DNA of 64,000 nucleotides from Boswellia sacra (GCA_013180625.2 SNVD02010118.1:248001-312000), one strand, 5' to 3'; shown: positions 1 to 13,180, numbered from the stretch's first letter. The notes: generated by a model not told the origin, from the letters alone. A program made the numbers and translations.

Positions 1-186
1 TGAATGCTACTCCTTACTCCACAAAGACGTATCCACCATAATCCTGATTGATTCCCAGTGGTGGAAAGAGGATCAAGTGCCATTGAAACTTAAGAATGAA
101 GAGCAACACAAGGACAATAAAAGGAATACAAGGGTGGAATTATGAAGCAATGAACCATTAGCCTAATACTATGTCGTTGGAGATAA
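1..186. other. 3' flank of the TPR-like gene
   Basis: This stretch lies just beyond the stop codon of the minus-strand TPR-like gene, so it is probably its 3' untranslated region and terminator area. I see no other reading frame or structured element in it. Confidence 0.5.
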
Positions 187-2860
187 CTAAAAGTCCCTAT
201 AGTCTAGCTCAGACATACATGACAACAAGGCTTCTCTTGCTTGGCGATTATCGGAGTCTATATGAAGTGCATCTTCATATAATCTCTTAGCTTGCTGCAG
301 CAACTTCACCTTCTCTTTACTATTACCCGGCCGCAAGTGAGATCTTTGTTGCAACACCAAAGCCCATCGGAACAGAGCTGTACTTCACAATTTTTAAGTC
401 AATGGAATTTCATGCTCCCTTTATAATATATTCATTCAAAAAGCAAATGGAAAATTAAACATACCATGAGGTGCATAAACATTGCCCTTCGACATCATAG
501 CATCAAATTTATCAATTGCAGCCAAGAAAATTTTGTCAGCATCATAAGCTGCTTCCTGAAATTTGAGAGAGAGAATTGAGTTATAAACCCCTACAACAGA
601 TGTTTGACTTCAATTTCCAATCCAGCCAAAACTGCTTAATATCATCCAAACTAAGATAATTGTTACAGTAACTTCAAATTAAATTCAGAAAATCAATACT
701 CTAATCTTTAAGCCAGTAGGCTAAAATCAGCTAAGCCTAGTAAATCTCACTCAACCTACTATTACAAGCAAAGAAAAACCAAGTTGGCCAACCTGAGTAC
801 CTTGTTATAAGAAATGTCTATAAAACAGTAATTATATTAGAAAAGCTAACTATGACAGTGACGATGCTTACTGGTCCAATATCTGCAATGAGCTGAGCAC
901 GGAAGGAGAGAGCAAGACCCCAATTATATAGGGCTCTCACATCATTACCATCAATTGACAATGCCAATCTATATTTTCTGCCAGCCTTCACAAGAAGTTC
1001 TTCACACTCTTCACAAACATCAACAAGAAGAGAGGCAATTTTATCCTTGCTTTTTAACTGATAGTCTACACCCTTGAGTACTCTTTTCCCATTCTCAACG
1101 GATAAGACCTCATTTCTTGAAAGGAGACTTCTCAGCTCACGGCTAATACGCAGTTTTACTTCTCCATGAAGAAGGTAAGTGTTGCCTAGTTGGCCCACAG
1201 CCAACAAACTCATCGGCTTCATAGCTATCGCTCTAGAGAGTAACTCGGCAGACTTGTACAATATCATCTCTGCATGCTCATCATCCCAATTACTCCTTAT
1301 ACACTCTTTGGCTTGTTTCAGAAGATCATTAGCTTCTGTAAGATACCTATCAAATACAACATCATCTGTAAACACTGAAGATGGAGAGGAACCAGCCTCG
1401 CTCCCATGAGCAGGCATGTGATCAACTGGATAGGAATCCTCTTTAGGATTCACCTTCTTTTCTCCAAACTGGGACCCGTAAATAAGGTTTTCATTCTTGT
1501 TTCTGTTGTCAGAAGACCTATGAACTCCACTACTGTTCTTGAGCATCTGCTCTTGTATAAAGGAAGCTTCACTTTCCATACGCTTCCAACTGACTCTAAA
1601 ATCAACCGAGTGAAGCAAATTATCATGGGATTTCGAAGCTTTACTTTCACCAGTGCCATCCATGTTTAAAGGAACACGATGATCATTTGTAAACTGCAAT
1701 CTGTTATTCCGGTAACTATACTCTTCACTCTCAATAAATCCCTTGGCACCTATACTCATTTCTCCCAATTTCATTTTCTCATCTAACAAATCCATCTTTT
1801 GTCTTCTATCCCAATCTCTATCTAAATTAGATTTATTTGATGCATTTTGAAAATGACTTGAATTAGCTATTTCTTTATTATCACCGACAGGATCAAGAAA
1901 CGTTTTTTCATCTCCAGGACACAAATTGCTTTCTTGATTTTGATCATTCACCACACTCTCTGTAGTCCCTTGCTTCACACTATCTTTTAGTCTGTTAGGC
2001 TTTGGACTAACCACTTTTTCTCCAAATAAACCCGCAATGAACTGGAACCAATCAACCCCAACTTCACCAATCTCTTTCCTCTTTCTACTAGATTTGTGAT
2101 TCTCAACTAACACATTATTAGAATTTCCCACATTAACAATATAAGCATCAACAACATCTCTAGCATTTGAAGCCGACACATATATCGATTCCACTGCATT
2201 GAAATAATTTTCCAAATCACTAACTGTAACTTTATTACAATCAATAGCTCTTCGTATATCTTTCTTCAAGGTAACAACTTTACCCTGAAACCCATCAAAA
2301 AATTCCAATAAGCCCCTCAACTTCTCACTAGATACCCTGAAAAGTTCCTCTTTTGACCTTCTCTTACTTGCACTCACTTCACCAAAACTCCCACCGCGAA
2401 CAAACCCAAACGAAAACCCAACAGCAAAAACCAAAACTGTAGCTGGAAAAACAATTATTGACGAAACCCTAACCTTATAAATGGCTAAAGCACACACAAG
2501 ACCTAGAAGAAACATAAAAACGTGCTTTTTATCATCAATCCCAATCGAAACCAGAAAATTACGTAATGGGGTTAACTCACCCGAGTTAACCGAGTCACCA
2601 ACGAGTCTCAAATCGTCCCACCCGCCATAACTCGGTGAGCCGGCTGCTGAAGAGGCTCTGATAGGGGATAAATAAATGTTTCTGGGACTGCGAATCCATT
2701 TTGAGTTGAATTTTCTATTTTCCCGAGAACGTGAGGAGAAACGGAAGAGAAAATTTGGAGGTGATTGAATTAAAGGGCTTGAATAATTATTTACGGAGTT
2801 TGCAAAAATTAAGGTTTTCATCTGGCGGATGAAATGACTGTACGGACAACTACAACTCAA
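187..2860 (-). CDS. Plastid-targeted, membrane-anchored TPR-like protein
   Basis: Three coding exons on the minus strand: 2860-872, 555-465 and 377-187; the frame closes over 756 residues ending ELDYRDF-stop. Two ATGs are usable, at 2860 and 39 bases downstream at 2821 (MKTLIFANSV); the second gives the more typical transit peptide. The N-terminus is rich in Ser, Arg and Asn with few acids, as in chloroplast transit peptides. Two hydrophobic stretches follow at about residues 113-126 and 134-152. Residues about 200-530 are polar, low-complexity and probably disordered. The last 220 or so residues are the conserved part: helical, TPR-like repeats (ECIRSNWDDEHAEM, AVGQLGNTYLLHGE, ALYNWGLALSFRAQL, FRWALVLQQRSHL, YEDALHIDSDNRQAREA). 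I recognise this as a plant-specific TPR-like family but know no proven function. A thylakoid or envelope scaffold role is inference only. Confidence 0.8.
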
Positions 2861-3573
2861 AGGAACGCCAGCTTCTCAGCTCCGGCTCAGGTGCTCTCCT
2901 GAACTTCCAGCGAGAAGGTTAGTTTCGTCAATACGTATAAAACAATTTGTTTTGTTGGTCTATAAAGTGGGCTTATGGGCCCAGGCCCAAGATTTGTTTA
3001 TAAAATAAATTGTAAAATAAAAAAAAGCTTCTTTGTTGACCATGGAGACGGAGGATATACTTTTAAAAAAGCCATCTTTTTTATTTTTTGAAAAGCCTAG
3101 CCTAACCTAAGTCAAATAAATGATTGTTCATCAATTAGGCAAATCTCTTATATGATTCGACCTATCTTATGTAATTTAATATAGTGCCAAACTAACTTTG
3201 ACCTTTTGCTATGAATCATGCCCAATTCTATAAAAATCAATTACAATGTTTCATATGAAACTATTATGACTCCATTTGTACCCAATCGTTATAATGGTCA
3301 TTATGTTATTTAGTTCAAACTAATGACAATAATAATAACGATCGTTGTACAAATATCTTTATGGACCCATAAACCTTGGACCACAAAATTACAAATTTGT
3401 AAGGTTTGGAATTTAAAAAGGTGATTCTTATGAGCAACATGCCCAACAATAATAAATGAATTTGCGAATTTGAGTTGAACGTGGACAAATAGTTTAAGAA
3501 TGCGGATGCTCTTCCCAAAAACTATCTCGAAACTTATCTCATATCAAGGGTCCAAATAATATAGCGTTACTAT

Positions 3574-3722
3574 ATCACTTACCATGTAACCATATAGTGA
3601 TATTATCTATTTAATGAAATCCACGTACTCACGTCATTTAGAATAAAATTTTCATACCACTTACCGTATAGTGACATCATCTACCTAATAAAATCCACGT
3701 ATCATTTGGAATAAATTTTTAA
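3574..3722. repeat. Diverged tandem duplication, period about 82 bp
   Basis: Two adjacent copies begin with CACTTACC (3576 and 3658) and both continue through TATAGTGA, ATCTA, AATGAAATCCACGT or AATAAAATCCACGT, then ATTT-GAATAAA. The second copy has lost about 7 bases near its start. It may be the remains of a foldback element, but I cannot define ends. Confidence 0.55.
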
Positions 3723-5569
3723 ATAATTTTTGAAATAATTGAACAAGGACGAGCAATTGAATTGGATTTGTGAATATTGATTTTATTTTTATTTAATGAA
3801 ATTGTGAATTTGTAAACATTGTTTTGATTTTCAGCTATATACATTATTAAGAGGAAGTATCTTTAAATTTTAAATAAATAAATAAAATTGATTGAAGATT
3901 TCAAAAAGAGTTCTCAATTTATGAGAGTTATATACTTTTTAACTTGACAGTTAGAAGTTAGGAAAAATAATTATATTCGGCTGTCGAATCATCAATTATT
4001 GTTATAAGGTAAGGAAGGTATAAAAGAAAGAGTTAGGAATCGAAATCATTATTCATACACTTTAACTCACAACAAGAACGACAAATAAATAAATAAATAA
4101 TTACCACCCATAACTCTATTATTATACCATAACATATTATACTCTACAAATTTTCTATGCATTGTCTTGGTCTTTGACAAAGATTCATAGAAATTTGTAT
4201 AGTTTGGATATCTTAATTCGATCCAAAAGTTGACTTGTTCTTACTATAATTTAGATAAAATTATATGCTTTGTTAAATAATTTAATCCAATCTTGTAAAT
4301 TATGCTCCAATTAATGTATTAAGTTTGTTTCAACAACCAACCATTATGAAATTTGTTCATTTGGCATCAAAGTTAGATGCATATCATGCGAAATACCTAA
4401 CTAGTGAGAGCATAATTAATTATAACTTAATTCAATTATTAAGTTATTGTTAGAGGGTCGATTACATGCACCGCCACATTAGATCTTTTGCTCCGTTGAT
4501 GTATACACAAGCAAGCCGTCAAATCTGTTTGAAAAGTGAAGCGGAACCCAATTTGAATGTCAGTGCACCGTCCTGTTTAAACTTAATTAGCAAATGATTT
4601 AATGGGTATTACATCGATAGTTTTCTCATCTTACTTGCGAAGATCTATGAAATACCTTCGCATGTCACTATGCAAGTGATTTGATTGAAAAGAAATAGTT
4701 AAATGAAAGCGAACGAAATTAAATTAAATTATTTTAATTTAACTTTATTGTTCACGAAATGGTATGATAGAATCCTTTAGCGAGGGTGTCAAATTATTTT
4801 TGAAATTAGTTTTTTATTATAATAAAATAAAATTATGGAATAAAATTATTGGATCATTTTAACCTGAAGAATAGAAAGTCAACATTATTTAATTTCGAGT
4901 TAACATTTTTTAAATATCATAAATACTCATGAAATTAAACTTCATATTATATATAACTCTATTTTTAAAAAAAATATTATCCATAACCTCATCGTTAACA
5001 AATTTTTATTAAATCGGTTATTTGACACATGAAAATTATATCATTTGATCAGACTACTTTTAATACTACTTTTAACGATTAAAATAGTTGTAGCTGACTG
5101 AGAACTTTAAATCAAAGAGTTATAGCATTTTTAAATAACCTTGTATCAAGAGACAATAATATAAAACTTTTAAATGAAAGAACTTATAAAAATCTTAAAC
5201 AAAAGATATATAATAAAAGGAAGATGAATATTAATATGAGGGGATAAACTAAAAAACACAAATAAAATAAACATATTAAAGTACGGTATTTTAATATTAA
5301 AAATTGAAATAAATTTAATTAAAATAAATTTGAAAATAAACTTTGTTATAATAAGAAAAAAACAAAATAGGTATAAAAAATTAAAATTAAATTTATTTTG
5401 ATTGGTCTTCTTATTTCTTATAATAAAACTTTCTTTTAATTTTATTTTGATTATGTTGTGTGAAGTATAAAACAAAAATTAATTATTACATAAAAGTTTA
5501 AATTAATCTAAGAATCAATCCTGCTCAACCAACCAAGTTCTTCACTTACATACTACAAACAGTTGAAGG

Positions 5570-5815
5570 ACCCCAAAGAGCAATGTATTCAGAAGGCGTA
5601 GTTGGTGGTGAATATATTTTTTTATATATTTTATTGTCTACAATTCTTTATTAAAATTTTTTTTAAGATTATTTTATTTAGAAATAAAAAAGTTGACCCC
5701 CAAGAGTAGCAGATTCAAAAAGTGTAGCAGCTGGTAGATATATATATTTTATTATTTATAATCTTTCTTTATAGTTATATAAGATAAATTTATCTAGAAA
5801 CAAAAATAAACGTGT
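5570..5815. repeat. Diverged tandem duplication, period about 125 bp
   Basis: Two related blocks start with CCCCAAAGAGCA (about 5572) and CCCCCAAGAGTAGCA (about 5697). Both continue through ATTCA-AA-G-GTAG--GGT, an AT-rich tract and TTTAGAAATAAAAA or TCTAGAAACAAAAA. The copies have diverged considerably. Confidence 0.45.
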
Positions 5816-6322
5816 TTAAAATTATTTTTACTTAAACAAATTATTTAAAGTTATTTTTTACACCTTAATTGAAATTAGTTGAGATTAATTTATGAATAAT
5901 TTTATATGAAACGCTAATGCAATATATGGTAATATTTCCCAATATTTTAAATATAATTTTGTATTTATTAGTCCAATTTTTATTATATGTTTTTAAGTTA
6001 TATGTTATGATAATAATTAATATGTTAAAATGTCAAAGTATATTAAAATAATTATATAAAATGGTCGAGTGAAGGAGTAGAATTACTCTTTTGCAAAAGA
6101 GGTGTATGCTGACAGAGAAGGAGAAAGGAGGGGTAAAGTGGACAAGAAAAAAAAAATATAAAGGAACCGGAGAATGATTGCGTGGAAGAAAAGCTACCGA
6201 AAGCAAAGGTGAAAGTGGGAGACAGAAACTACAATAAATGGAGAGTGGATAAGGTTGTTTTCACACATTCATCTTTAATTTAATCAAAATAATAATGGAC
6301 GTTCCACGACAATTCACAACTC

Positions 6323-6330
6323 CACGTGTC
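6323..6330 (+). promoter_or_regulatory. ABRE / G-box core upstream of the AIRP2-like gene
   Basis: The sequence CACGTGTC, about 219 bases before the AIRP2-like start codon, is a textbook ABA-responsive element (ACGTGTC within a G-box-type CACGTG). ABREs bind bZIP factors of the ABF/AREB group. A single site is weak evidence on its own, but the gene it precedes belongs to a family described as ABA-induced. Confidence 0.45.
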
Positions 6331-6541
6331 ACTCTCTCTCGTCCTCATCGCTTTCGCTTTCGTTTTCAAGAACCCATTAGAAGCTCCACCAACACCATCG
6401 CCAACACCAACAAAAATATCATGTCTTCTTCACTCCTTTAAAGGGGAGAAATTTAGGGTTTTTGTCTTCCAAATTTTCTCCCTTTCCTGATTTTTCCTTT
6501 ATTGGGTTTCCGTTTCCTTCCTTCTATCAATCTCCTTGGAG

Positions 6542-9500
6542 ATGTACGTGGCTTCCATGCGAAAGTCGTTTAAGGATTCTCTCAAAGTCCTTGAAGCCGA
6601 TATTCAGCATGCTAATACTCTGTATGTCTCCTCTCTCTCTCTCTCTCCCTCTCTCCGTAGTGAAAAAAATAATAAAAATAAAATTTCTGTGGAAATGATT
6701 TCCCAAATTGTCAAAAAAATTTTCCTTACATTTTTTTTTAAATTTTTTTCCCTTCTAAATGTGTATGGCCCTTAAAATGATTGTCCTTTTTTTTTTTTTG
6801 CAAATTTTCTTCTCGTAAATTCTGTTCCTGGTGTCAGATTGTTCTTTCCCTCGTAAAAGAATGTGCTTTTACTGTAAATTAAAACTTGTGTTCATCTGAA
6901 GTTGCTTTTTTGGCACTGTTTCTGTGGGTTTTTAAGGTGAATTATGCATTTTTTTTAAAGGCTTAAGTTCCTATTCTTAAGGTGAGTGAGCTGGTTTTGA
7001 TGTAATTTTTCATTGGTTTTGTGGGATTTTAGTTTTGGGTCTACCAGGGAGAATGATAGTATATGAATCCAATTAGGAACGAGACTGTAGTACTGCACCG
7101 CTTAAAAGATTTGTTTGTTGCATGTATCAGTGTTTGTGTATGTGGGCGCTGTTGTTGTGGGTCATTTTCCTTATCTCCGTTCACGTGGCCAAATGGGTTC
7201 CACTTGATTATTGTGCTATCAACATTGTTCCAGATATTAGATTGTGATATTGGGCACTTGGGGTCAGATTATCTTGTTCTGGTCCCAGCTCATACCATTA
7301 TCCAATTCTATGCCATGCCTTGTATGTAGTTTACTATGCTTTTTGGGAGATTACATTGAATGTCCAACTTAGATATTTCATTTGTACTGACGATGACTAT
7401 CTAATTTTCCTAAGAAAGGTTTTTACTTGCTAAGTTTTTTTTTTTTTTTTTTTTTTTTCCATTTTGTTCAAATTCTTATCGTACAATGTGGGTTCCAGGG
7501 CATCAGATTTTCCAAGGGATTATGATGGCGCTTGCCTTCAGATGAGAATGTCATACAGTCCAGCTGCACACCTTTTCCTCTTTCTAGTGCAGTGGACAGA
7601 CTGTCACCTTGCTGGAGCCCTTGGACTGCTAAGAATACTAATTTACAAGGTTTTATTTATTTTTTTGAAATGAGATTTATATTATTAGTTTTCTTCTTAG
7701 TGACAATTAACTGACCTCAGGAATTTTGCAGGTCTATGTGGATGGCACGACCACTATGTCTACCCATGAAAGAAAAGCAAGTATTAGAGAGTTTTATGGT
7801 ATATTCATGCATTCTGATTACTTTGGTGTGGTTAATAACTAATCTAATGTTTAGGCTTTGTTATCTTACTAAAGCAAAATTTACTGTGACCAGCGGTAAT
7901 TTATCCCTCTTTACTGCAACTCCAAAGAGGTGTTACAGATACAGAAGATAAGAAACAGAAGGCAGTGTGCATGGAAAGGTACCGAAAAAGAGATGACGAT
8001 GAATACAGACAACATACGGATGTGGACATCGAAAGAGAAGAAGAATGTGGAATATGCATGGAGATGAATAGTAAGATTGTGTTGCCCAACTGCAACCATG
8101 CGATGTGCTTGAAATGTTACCGTGAATGGTACTTCCTCTTTCTCTATTTCTCTATGTCTTTTAAATTCTGAATTTACCCTGCAGATTAGATTTTTATGAG
8201 ATTTACTGTCATATAATGAGTTAGCCATACCGTCCTGCTATTTTGTATTCTGGTTTAGCTGTCTTCATTGTAATGGCGGCATGTTTTAATTCTTTACATG
8301 GAGGTGCAGTGGATGTCTCATCAAAATTGGATTGTTTGTTGTGTTTCTTATTTTGGCACCTTGTCAACATGAATGTGAGTAAAATTAGAAGAGTGTAAAA
8401 AATCATTGTTTCAAGTCACAAGTGAAAACTTAAATGTCAGGAATTTATAAATTTACTAATACTAGATCATAAGTTTTGGTTATTTTTCTATCTATAGTGA
8501 TTATTGATTAATAAGTGGCAGTTTCAGATGACATTTAAAAAGTTGACTCTGTAATTTTAAGTTCCATCTGATGATGGATGCACAGACTTTGTAGTAAAAG
8601 TGTGTTCTATGCTTGTATGCATCTTATAGACTAAAGTTACAGGTTGGTCTTTTTTGTTCATTTTAGGAGTTTGTGCAGAACATCCCTAAAATATATGCAG
8701 GATAGTACAGAGATGAGGAAGAGAATAATTGCAGTGGATGGCTTAACCTACATAGGATATGTGATGTATGATCTTTCTTCTAACTAAAGAGCATTCCAAA
8801 AATTGTACTCAGGATGGTACAGTGGTTTTTTTTTTTTTTTTTGGGGGTTTGGGGTTTTTTTTGGGGGGGTGGGTGGGCGGGCAGGGGGAATGATGTTGGT
8901 GTTGGGGATGTGGTGGTGTTCGTAGGGCTGGGGAAGGAATAATTGCAGTGGTTAGCTTTAACTTACATCTGTTATATAATAATTGATTATTTTTTCAATT
9001 AAGTCACCTGAGTTGTAAAATGATCGACGGCTTTTTTGAACTTTGTGTTGCTTCTCATACTTGTTCAATCTTGTATTTTCCAAGTTTCTGACTTTGAGGT
9101 GATCATAATTATAGCTTTATGGATGGAGGGTGTGGCATATAAAAAATTAACGTTTTAAGAATGCCTGAGATGTCTGTACCCCTTATATAGAGGGAAGATT
9201 TATATGATCCTATACTGTTGGCATCTTTTGATATGACTGCATTTGCTGTAGAGCTAGTCAGTTTTCAAATTTTGGAAATGAGACCTTGGTAGTTCGATGG
9301 TTTTGATGGCAAACAAATTATTTTTCTGAAGGTCTAATGACTCGCACTTACATCATTAGCTTATAATGATTTTGATGTTATTTGCATTCGTTTTCCAGTT
9401 CTTTTAATTTTTATTTTCACCCATTTGCCTGGATAGCCCTTCACCTAAGTAATGAAAACTGGGACTTTCCAACCCTCGGGGTTGACATTTTCCAGGTTTA

Positions 9501-9878
9501 TTGAGCATGTGGTTATTTCTTTATTTGAGTAATTACCTAACTCTTTTTTAAAAGTGAAAAGAAAAATTAAATCTTGGTGTTAACAGAGTATTATAGCCTT
9601 AATCTGTTTCGTTGTAATGTTCTCATTTGTTTAGATGGAAATGAGAATGTTTTGCCATGAATTGCAGGCGATCAAGGTCGCAGTCATGCCCCTTCTGCCG
9701 AGACAGTCTCAAGAGAGTGAACTCTGGTGATCTCTGGGTATATACGGACAGCAGAGACATTATTGATATGGCAACGGTAACCAGAGAGAATCTTAGAAGG
9801 CTATTCATGTACATAGACAAGTTGCCATTGATTGTTCCTGATCATCTTTTTGACACATACGATTCCCACCTAAGATAG
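6542..9878 (+). CDS. AIRP2: AIRP2-like RING-type E3 ubiquitin ligase
   Basis: Five coding exons: 6542-6621, 7499-7649, 7732-7798, 7894-8128 and 9668-9878, giving 247 residues in a continuous frame. The protein starts MYVASMRKSF and runs through the family-typical KDSLKVLEADIQHANTLASD, SYSPAAHLFLFLVQWTDC and ERKASIREFY. A C3HC4 RING finger lies at about residues 151-192: CGIC, then PNCNHAMCLKC, then CPFC. The C-terminus (ARENLRRLFMYIDKLPL-type segment, ending YDSHLR) also matches the family. AIRP2 of Arabidopsis is a cytosolic RING ligase that promotes abscisic-acid and drought responses; transferring that role here is inference from similarity. The ATG at 6542 is preceded by a CT-rich leader. 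The last intron (8129-9667) is long and holds a G-run. An ABRE lies about 219 bases upstream. Confidence 0.92.
8843..8888 (+). other. G-quadruplex-like G-run in intron 4 of the AIRP2-like gene
   Basis: After an 18-base T run come GGGGG (8843-8847), GGGG, then GGGGGGG-T-GGG-T-GGG-C-GGG with one-base loops (8863-8881), then GGGGG. Tracts of three or more G with single-base loops are the strongest intramolecular quadruplex pattern. It is on the sense strand, so the pre-mRNA would carry it too. It stands out sharply in an otherwise AT-rich intron. Confidence 0.7.
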
Positions 9879-11401
9879 GCGAGATAAGTACATTCGGAAC
9901 TGGCAATATTCTGTTGTCCCTGAATGAGTAATTTCATCCCATGTCTTTTAGTTACATAAAGACCGAAATTCATTCGGCAAATTTAGTTAACAAAGAACAG
10001 CAAGGCTTTCTTCCCGCTTCTTCTAAGAAGAATCCAGCCCCAGATATCAGAGTGCTGGCAGGTGAAGTTGAGATAGTTTAACGAGAAGGGGTTCATAAAT
10101 TGTATTTAGCACATTTGTACATGCATGTATAGCTTGAAGCTTGATTACTAAAAGCTTTTCAACTTGCTGCTCTTCCTTGGTTGTGACCACCTCGTAATTT
10201 GTATAAATTGTTCATTTTGAAGCTTTTAAATGCTTGTAATTCCTCGGTTGAAGCTTCAAGGTAATATATCGTTACTTTTTATCTGAGTCATGGCATGTTG
10301 CAGCCATCATGGTGATCAAGACAATGATTTACACTTCCTTACCGGATTACACTAACTTTGTCCAGACATATTACACATGAGATGGAATATTTCTTTGGAG
10401 CTTCATGCATTTTCTCCATTTGTTAAGATTTCACTACGTATATAAATGGATTACAGGAGTTGCAGCCAGCCCTGTCATTTTCTGGTGCCAAGTTTGATAA
10501 CATTTTTGGAGCTGATTTGTTTCAACTCGAATTTGAGTGAATGGAAATAGGAGACATTTTGATACTTCTTCCCAGGAAGAATGAAAGTAGATAACGGAAT
10601 GAATGTATTTGGTTGTATGCCTTGAAATAAAAATGTGCTACACCAAACTAGTATGTTGTAGGGTGTTGTTTCATAAATGGAAGCGTTTTTAGTATTCGAA
10701 AAAAATATATCTGCTAACTTAAACTAATGAAAATACATAAAATATTAAAAACATGTAACCAAACGACGTCAAGGTTAATTTGGTCATGAATTTTTTCATA
10801 AATTTATTTTTGCTTCGGAAAAAAATTAATTTGTTTAAAGCATTGAATAGTACCGGATGACTTTCTAACGAGCGTACGTTAAAAAAATAAAGAGAATGAC
10901 AGAATTGGGAAAAGAAAAAGTTTTCTTGTTTCGAGTCAAAATAGTGCATTAGGGAGTGTTGTACCTTGATAAACATTAAAAACAGGTAAATAAATTAATT
11001 TCATTTTAAGTGAAATTAGCATTTATGAGTGCTGTAATTTAACTAAATGTATACCTTCAAATGAAAAACAGATGTGTAAATAATAATTACATAGAATAAG
11101 CTTAAACAAAAACAGCTGAAAGGATCCAAATAGGCCCGAACGGACTCTATAAGGGCGCAGAGCAGCTCTTTGTAGCTGTTCGTTTAGCAGGAGGGAAATC
11201 ATTAGAAAGGAAGAGAGAGAACTCTACATCATTTGACAATTTTGGTAATAGACGTAGATTCTGAAGTTTGAAAATGATAATTGTCAGCTATCTCAACAGA
11301 ATGTTGAGAAAGCCGAGTCGCATACGACTTGCACTAGCAGAATCAGTTGTTTGAATTGAAGAAACTGACAGTAGTTGCCCTTAAAGCCTCTGCTTTGCTA
11401 A

Positions 11402-11735
11402 GTGTAATGCTACTCATTCAAATTATTTATATAAATTTACACATATAAATTGATATGACATCTTTATATGATCATCACATCACTCATGTTAATTAATGTT
11501 ATTTATTATTAATATATATTTATCAAATCACTGTATTTATTTATCAAATCACATTATGTCATATCAGTTTGTACGAGTGAGTTTGTATAAGTAGTTTGTA
11601 ATGTTAATTAATGTCATTTATTATTAATATATATTTATCAAATCACTGCATTTATTTATCAAATCATATTATGCCACATCAATTTATATGAACGAGTTTG
11701 TATAAGTAGCTTGTAAAAGTAGTATTACTCCAAGG
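11402..11735. mobile_element. MITE-like foldback element with internal 115-bp duplication
   Basis: The ends are inverted repeats. The left end reads TGTAATGCTACTCATTCAAA and continues to CATATAAATTGATATGACA. The reverse complement of the right end reads GAGTAATACTACTTTTACAA and continues to CATATAAATTGATGTGGCA, so the arms match imperfectly over about 60 bp. Inside are two near-identical 115-bp direct copies (11488-11602 and 11603 to about 11716), each containing TTATTATTAATATATATTTA. No protein is encoded. I could not fix a clear target-site duplication, so the superfamily is open. Confidence 0.65.
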
Positions 11736-13180
11736 GTAATTGGTCTTTTTGATTGCAACTGAACACCGGTCTTGTACTGTACCAACCCATTACAGTTCAA
11801 TACGAGATATCAACATTTGTCTGAATTTGGTTAAGGTTCCTTTTTTGTGCTCAACGTCATTACAGAACAAATCCAACATCCTCAACTTCAATGCTCGGAA
11901 CTTGTAATTACTTTGTACAAATATACATATATCTCTTTTTGACACATATTTTTCAGACTTGCCAAAGAACTCTTTTCTTACGTAGTCAACATATACGTAT
12001 TAAGAATGTTGTCATTATTTATAATTCTCAAACACATGATTAGATTATGAAAATACAAAACTCACGAGTCTTCTCGCATTGGGACTGTTTGTTGGGTTTT
12101 TAAAAGCCAGGAAGTCAGAATTCACATGCACAAACATGGGGAAATGACATAAAGGTCCTTAATGTTTGGTAAAAAATTATGAGGTACAAATATTTGAAAA
12201 AACCAACATGAGCATAAAAAAATTTAGGGAAATTACCAATTATTTATCCAAGACTATGAATTAATTTAAGAGTAAAAATAAATCTAAAATAATAATAAAA
12301 AACAAATTTAGTTGAATAGAGATCAATGTATTGTTCAACTAAATTTGCTACTTCTTGATTTGATTTAGAGACAAATGCAAATTAAAGTTGTTGATTTGTT
12401 GTAGAGAAAAATGCAAACTAAGTATGACGTAAAAATAATTCATCTTATGAGATTATAAGCTTTATATCAATCTAATAAATATAAGGTAGTTGTAACTTGT
12501 ATTCTAAGTATAGATATTAAACCCTTGATAATTATGCATATTCGCTTGAAATTTGTATATTTAATAATTTTTACGCAGTTTTTTAGAGAATTTATAATTT
12601 CGATGGAATATACATAATCTTTAAGAGAATTTATATAATTTTTTAGGATTTAAAATATGCTTTTTAGGGTACACGTTAAGATATCTATAAATATATTAGA
12701 AAAAAATTTTAGGAGGGGAAGAAAAATTCATAATAAAACTCTAATTATAATAATATTGTTTTATAAATATGGAGTGGAGGGTATTACAGTAGCAGTATTT
12801 ATACATAAAATAATAAACTTGGAGGTACCATACAGGAATTCTGATTAAATTGTGATGGATGTTTATGTGACTTTCTGAAACATTCAAGTCTAAAATTATA
12901 TGTGGAACGAACGTGAACAAGATAGGGAGCTTATAGTGTTATCACGTTAGAGGAACATCCATGTCAAAAGGAAAGAAAAGAAAAGTAAAAAAACGTTAAA
13001 ACATAAACAGTTGGCGAGATTTGAAAAACCAGCTGTAACAACATTACATGGTCCAGGGTCCGTATACATCCATCCATTGCATATACAAGTGCAACTGCAC
13101 TCACTCTTTCGTCTCCTAATTATAGTCCCTCCTCCGCCTTTTCCCAAATATCTCGCGCGCCCAACCCAGAACGCGCACAA

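Larger units (their letters stand above)
2861..6541. other. AT-rich intergenic region with diverged tandem repeats
   Basis: This lies between the divergently transcribed TPR-like gene and the AIRP2-like gene, so each end holds a promoter. Apart from two diverged tandem duplications (3574-3722 and about 5570-5815, listed separately) and the ABRE near 6323, it is AT-rich DNA with no splice-consistent coding sequence. The open frame on the minus strand at 5170-5475 is Phe/Ile/Lys-only translation of AT-rich sequence. Confidence 0.5.

Noticed and set aside
5170..5475. 101-residue open frame, minus strand
   Set aside because: It is composed almost only of Phe, Ile, Leu, Lys and Asn from AT-rich DNA, with no similarity or splice partner.
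7063..7329. 88-residue open frame inside intron 1 of the AIRP2-like gene
   Set aside because: The intron joins perfectly from 6621 to 7499 in the RING-protein frame; no similarity and no independent promoter.
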